Shown here in pieces: positions 8,098 to 11,116 of a DNA stretch of 11,116 nucleotides. The number at the start of each line of letters is the position of its first letter. Position 1 is the first letter of the stretch. This DNA is from Anaerolineales bacterium UBA3905 (GTDB taxonomy: Bacteria; Chloroflexota; Anaerolineae; Caldilineales; Caldilineaceae). The notes below the pieces were generated by a model. It saw only the letters and a list, made by a program, of their open reading frames with translations, was not told the DNA's origin and made no database searches. The stretch is from positions 1 through 11,116 of the forward strand of contig DGFH01000306.1 of the NCBI GenBank assembly GCA_002391565.1. Direction: 5' to 3'. A program made the position numbers and the translations under genes.

Positions 8098-9828
8098 ATG
8101 TCTACACTCTCTCCCCTCTTTCTCATCGATGAAGAGTTTGCCGCGCCCCCGCCCAAGATTCACTCGCGCAGCGGCGCAGCCGAAGGGCTGGGCGTACTCA
8201 TTAAGGAAGCTGGCGCCAGCAAGGAAACCCACGCCGTCGGCATCGAAAACACAATTTTCGAGATCGACCTGGAAGGCTACGTCGAAGATTTCAACGAGCG
8301 CGTGATCGGCGCTTACAACGCCGGCGCCGACGACGACCTGCCCGCCGATATCGGCGTGGCGCGTTCGCTGGTGCCGGCAGGCACAGGCGTACTGCGCGAC
8401 TTCTCTTACATTGCCCCGCAAATCCCCGAATATGACCAATCCAAGTGTGTGGGCTGCATGACCTGCGTCACCGAGTGCCCAGACACCGCCATTTTGGGTA
8501 AAGTGGTCATGCCCAACGTGTTGGAACTGGCGCTGGCCGAAACGCCGGAAGCAGAACGCGCCTGGCTCTCTCAACAATGGGCGATCACGACCAAGTTCTA
8601 CAATGTGCCAGAAAAGAAAGAGCCTGGTACAGGCGGCAAGTTCGGCATCTTCATCGACCCGACCAAGTGCAAAGGTTGCGCCGAGTGTGTGCAGGTCTGC
8701 GCCGACTTGGGGTACAACGCGCTGCGCATGATCGAAAAGGAGGAAGAAACCATCCCGAAGTACCGCAACGCCTTTGACTTCTTCCGCAAGTTGCCGCCCA
8801 CGCCCGAACGCTTCATCTCCGACCGCGTGCTGGTCGATATGATGCTGGCGGATCGCAGCCTGCTCTATGTCGGCGGCGCCGGTTCCTGTGCAGGGTGTGG
8901 CGAAGCAACGGCGCTGCGCATGTGGATGGCCGCCACTGCCTTCGCCGTTGGCCGTGAAAATATCGGCATCGTCAACTCGACCGGTTGTTCGACCGTCTAT
9001 GCCAGCACCTATCCTTACAATCCCTGGGCGGTGTCGTGGACGAACTCGCTCTTTGAGAATGGGCCGACCGACGCCATGGGCGTACGCGCCCGCTGGGATC
9101 AGATGGGCTGGCAGGACAAGAAACTGTGGGTGATCGGCGGCGACGGCGCCATGCTCGACATCGGCTTTGCCAGTCTCAGCCGTATGTTGGCAAGCGGCAT
9201 GGATATCAAGGTGCTTGTATTGGACACCCAGGTTTACTCCAACACAGGCGGACAGTCATCGACCGGCACATTCCAGGGGCAGGGCACCAAGATGAGTCCC
9301 TTTGGAAAGGCGGAGATGGGCAAGAGCGAGGCGCGCAAAGAGATCGCCAATATTGCCATGATGCACCCCAATGTCTATGTGGCGCAGACGACCGCCGCGC
9401 ACATGAATCACTTCTACCGCGCCGTCCTGGAAGCCAACGCCTATCCCGGCCCGGCGCTGGTCAGCGTCTACACCACCTGTCAGCCTGAACATGGCGTCGG
9501 CGACCACGAAGCCAGCCAGCGCGCCCGCGCCGCCGTCGACAGTCGCGCCTTCCCGCTGCTCATCTACGACCCGCGCAAAGGCGACACCTTCCGCGCACGG
9601 CTCGATCTCAAGGGCAACCCAGCCGTTCAGGAAGACTGGTACATCAACCCCAAGACCAAAGAACCCTTCACCTTCATCGATTTTGCGCGCGGCGAAGGAC
9701 GTTTTGCCAAACATTTCGACGCAGAAGACAACCCCAGCCCGATGTTGCTTTCGGCGCAGGCGGAACGGCTCGCCAACTGGCGATTGCTGCAAGACCTGGC
9801 GGGCGTGCGCGAGTCGGCAAAGAAGTAA
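8098..9828 (+). CDS. porB: Pyruvate:ferredoxin oxidoreductase ferredoxin-beta chain (TPP and three 4Fe-4S sites)
   Basis: A 576-residue partner of the preceding gene. Residues 1-110 form a lead segment containing the NifJ linker domain (IV). Residues 111-205 are a two-cluster ferredoxin: C117, C120, C123, C127 followed by Pro, and C191, C194, C197, C201. Residues 250-540 are the beta (VI) domain. It has C264-A-G-C267-G-E, C297 (NSTGC) and C461 (YTTC), the four ligands of the cluster near TPP, and a TPP/Mg motif from GGDG (347-350) to DTQVYSNTGGQ (376-386). All electron-transfer ligands are therefore present. Pyruvate would be decarboxylated at TPP and electrons passed through three clusters to ferredoxin. 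It is cytoplasmic, with no signal peptide. The delta and beta modules are fused in one chain, unlike the separate PorD and PorB of four-subunit archaeal enzymes, so the symbol is approximate. The perfect stem-loop after the stop suggests the operon ends here. Confidence 0.93.
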   Translation: MSTLSPLFLIDEEFAAPPPKIHSRSGAAEGLGVLIKEAGASKETHAVGIENTIFEIDLEGYVEDFNERVIGAYNAGADDDLPADIGVARSLVPAGTGVLRDFSYIAPQIPEYDQSKCVGCMTCVTECPDTAILGKVVMPNVLELALAETPEAERAWLSQQWAITTKFYNVPEKKEPGTGGKFGIFIDPTKCKGCAECVQVCADLGYNALRMIEKEEETIPKYRNAFDFFRKLPPTPERFISDRVLVDMMLADRSLLYVGGAGSCAGCGEATALRMWMAATAFAVGRENIGIVNSTGCSTVYASTYPYNPWAVSWTNSLFENGPTDAMGVRARWDQMGWQDKKLWVIGGDGAMLDIGFASLSRMLASGMDIKVLVLDTQVYSNTGGQSSTGTFQGQGTKMSPFGKAEMGKSEARKEIANIAMMHPNVYVAQTTAAHMNHFYRAVLEANAYPGPALVSVYTTCQPEHGVGDHEASQRARAAVDSRAFPLLIYDPRKGDTFRARLDLKGNPAVQEDWYINPKTKEPFTFIDFARGEGRFAKHFDAEDNPSPMLLSAQAERLANWRLLQDLAGVRESAKK

Positions 9829-9835
9829 CCATGTC

Positions 9836-9872
9836 GAGGTTGCGTCAACCGCGCTGCGGTTGACGCAACCTC
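9836..9872 (+). terminator. Perfect 17-bp stem-loop after the PFOR operon
   Basis: GAGGTTGCGTCAACCGC (9836-9852), loop GCT, then its exact reverse complement (9856-9872), starting 7 bases after the stop at 9828. The strength and position suit a transcript end or a 3' mRNA-protecting hairpin. A C-rich stretch (CCCGCCCC) follows instead of a U run, so it is not a canonical intrinsic terminator. It could also be a mobile palindromic (REP-like) unit. Confidence 0.6.
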
Positions 9873-9895
9873 CCCGCCCCAACCCCATCCACCTT

Positions 9896-9930
9896 GTGCG
9901 CAGGTCATCGCCTCCGGCGTGATAGCGCAC
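9896..9930. repeat. Second, imperfect stem-loop before the GH20 gene
   Basis: GTGCGC (9896-9901) pairs with GCGCAC (9925-9930). Inside it, GTCA (9904-9907) pairs with TGAT (9920-9923, one G-T), and CGCC (9909-9912) pairs with GGCG (9916-9919) around a TCC loop, with one bulged T. About 14 pairs form in 35 bases. It may be part of the transcript-end structure or an operator for the GH20 gene. A smaller hairpin CGGCT/AGCCG follows at 9946-9958. Confidence 0.4.
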
Positions 9931-9940
9931 CCGACCACAA

Positions 9941-9968
9941 ATGTCCGGCTGGAAGCCGAACCTACAAT
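9941..9968 (+). promoter_or_regulatory. Possible promoter of the GH20 gene
   Basis: TACAAT (9963-9968, one change from TATAAT) lies 16 bases after ATGTCC (9941-9946, only three matches to TTGACA). The local drop in GC from about 9960 to 10020 supports a promoter here, as do the hairpins that separate it from the PFOR genes. The exact boxes are uncertain. Confidence 0.3.
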
Positions 9969-10012
9969 AATCGAAAAACTTTATGTAACTACAACCAAAC
10001 TAACTTGTCAGC

Positions 10013-10017
10013 AAGGA
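10013..10017 (+). promoter_or_regulatory. Shine-Dalgarno of the GH20 gene
   Basis: AAGGA lies 7 bases before ATG 10025 and supports that codon as the start. Confidence 0.7.
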
Positions 10018-10024
10018 ACAGATC

Positions 10025-11116
10025 ATGTCACTCGATACGCTCAACACCCTGACGCCCAAACCAGCGCACGTCGCCGCATTACCAGGGACATTTACCTTTA
10101 CGTCGCCCGTCGGCGTGTGGACGGACGCCGGCGCCGGCGATGTCGCAGCGCTGGTGCAGGCGGAGTTAGGCCGCGCCGCCGGACTGGCCTTTCAGCCAGC
10201 GGACGCCGCCTCCGCCCAGCTCGTGTTGCGGCTGACCGGCGATGAAGCCAACAGCGAACGCTACACACTGACCGTGAACACCCACCGGGTGGAGATCGTC
10301 GCCCCTGCCACTGCCGGCCTGATCCACGGCTTTTTTACGCTGCGTCAGCTGCTGCCGGCGGCGAACTGGCGGGCGGCGCCGCTGCCGGGCGTGGCGTGGA
10401 GCGCACCTTGCTGCACCATCGAAGACGCCCCGCGCTTTGGCTGGCGCGGCTGTATGCTCGATGTCGTGCGCCACTTTGCTCCCAAGCAGACGATCCTGCG
10501 CTTCGTTGACCTGCTGGCAATGCATCACTTCAATCGGCTGCACCTGCACCTGACCGACGATCAGGGCTGGCGCGTCGAGATCAAAGCATTCCCCAAGCTG
10601 ACCGAAATCGGTGCACACCGCCCCAATACCGGTCTCGGCTTTGCCACCAGCACCGCAGACCCGCACGACGGCACACCCCACGGCGGCTACTACACCCAGG
10701 ACGACCTGCGCGAGATCGTCGCCTACGCCGCCGTGCGCGGCGTCACCGTCGTGCCGGAGATCGAGCTGCCCGGCCATGCCCGCGCCCTGGTCGCTGCCTA
10801 CCCGGAGTTTGGTTGCCTGGAGACGCCTGTGGAAGTGGCGACCTACTTTGGCATCAGTCGCGACCTGATCAATCCACTGCCGCACACCGTCGCTGCGCTG
10901 GAGAAAATCCTGGAAGAGGTCATCGCCATCTTCCCGTCCCCGTGGCTGCATGTGGGCGGCGATGAAGCCCCCCTCGATCAGTGGCGCAGCTCGCCACAGA
11001 TTCGTGCGTACATGGCGAGTCTGGGCATCGCCAACGCAGAAGCGCTGCGCACACACTTCACCGCGCAGTTGACCGCGTTCCTGGCCGCGCACGGGCGGCG
11101 CATGGTCGGCTGGGAC
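10025..11116 (+). CDS. Beta-N-acetylhexosaminidase, glycoside hydrolase family 20 (3' truncated)
   Basis: The first 364 residues of a GH20 enzyme, open to the right edge. It removes terminal N-acetylglucosamine or N-acetylgalactosamine from chitin-type oligosaccharides, glycans or cell-wall fragments by substrate-assisted catalysis. Residues 10-130 form the N-terminal GH20b-like alpha/beta domain, and the catalytic TIM barrel begins near 135. Key motifs are RGCMLDVVRHF (141-151), HLHLTDDQGWRVEI (173-186), VPEIELPGHARAL (243-255) and LHVGGDEAP (308-316), where D313-E314 is the catalytic pair. The rest of the barrel, including the usual Trp/Tyr substrate-pocket residues, lies outside the window. 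MSLDTLNTLTPKP at the N-terminus has no signal peptide or lipobox, so the enzyme is probably cytoplasmic and works on imported or recycled sugars. It appears to be transcribed separately from the PFOR operon. Confidence 0.93.
   Translation, partial: MSLDTLNTLTPKPAHVAALPGTFTFTSPVGVWTDAGAGDVAALVQAELGRAAGLAFQPADAASAQLVLRLTGDEANSERYTLTVNTHRVEIVAPATAGLIHGFFTLRQLLPAANWRAAPLPGVAWSAPCCTIEDAPRFGWRGCMLDVVRHFAPKQTILRFVDLLAMHHFNRLHLHLTDDQGWRVEIKAFPKLTEIGAHRPNTGLGFATSTADPHDGTPHGGYYTQDDLREIVAYAAVRGVTVVPEIELPGHARALVAAYPEFGCLETPVEVATYFGISRDLINPLPHTVAALEKILEEVIAIFPSPWLHVGGDEAPLDQWRSSPQIRAYMASLGIANAEALRTHFTAQLTAFLAAHGRRMVGWD

Noticed and set aside
10166..11092. Long antisense open frame (308 codons) opposite the GH20 gene
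   Set aside because: The plus strand encodes an unmistakable GH20 catalytic domain across the whole stretch. The minus-strand product resembles no family.

Overview
The window is GC-rich, gene-dense bacterial chromosome with five complete genes and one partial gene at each edge. There are no rRNA or tRNA genes, no CRISPR array and no insertion sequence that I could recognise. The gene content (RsgA, a PcrA/UvrD helicase, an AI-2E family membrane protein, a DUF4129 membrane protein, a split pyruvate:ferredoxin oxidoreductase and a GH20 hexosaminidase), the high GC and the GATT-core repeats between genes all recall Chloroflexota, perhaps the Caldilinea/Anaerolinea side. That placement is inference and no marker gene here settles it.

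Layout. Positions 1-201 are the 3' end of rsgA (ribosome assembly GTPase). A short gap made of GATT/AATC octamers that face each other as an inverted repeat follows (201-277). Next come a complete pcrA/uvrD helicase (293-2749) and, 8 bases later, an AI-2E/PerM-type membrane protein (2758-3960). This pair is probably co-transcribed. A DUF4129 membrane protein is read from the opposite strand (3964-5421) and meets the AI-2E gene tail to tail with only 3 bases between the stops.

A divergent regulatory region (5422-5698) separates the DUF4129 gene from a two-gene operon for pyruvate:ferredoxin oxidoreductase (PFOR). The region holds a good -10 box, a pair of 8-bp direct repeats one helical turn apart, and a leader that can fold from its predicted first base. 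The first PFOR gene (5699-8068) carries the alpha and gamma domains plus a C-terminal pair of CBS domains. The second (8098-9828) carries the two-cluster ferredoxin domain fused to the thiamine-diphosphate beta domain. Together they supply every PFOR module normally found in one NifJ chain, with the break placed after the gamma domain and a likely nucleotide sensor added at that break. The enzyme would interconvert pyruvate plus CoA with acetyl-CoA plus CO2, using ferredoxin.

After the operon there is a perfect 17-bp stem-loop and then a second, imperfect stem-loop. A GH20 beta-N-acetylhexosaminidase without a signal peptide starts at 10025 and runs off the right edge.

The most interesting item is the fusion of a CBS pair to the PFOR alpha-gamma chain, which suggests direct adenylate (or other nucleotide) control of a central carbon/electron enzyme. 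The structured leader and direct repeats in front of it are the second point of interest.
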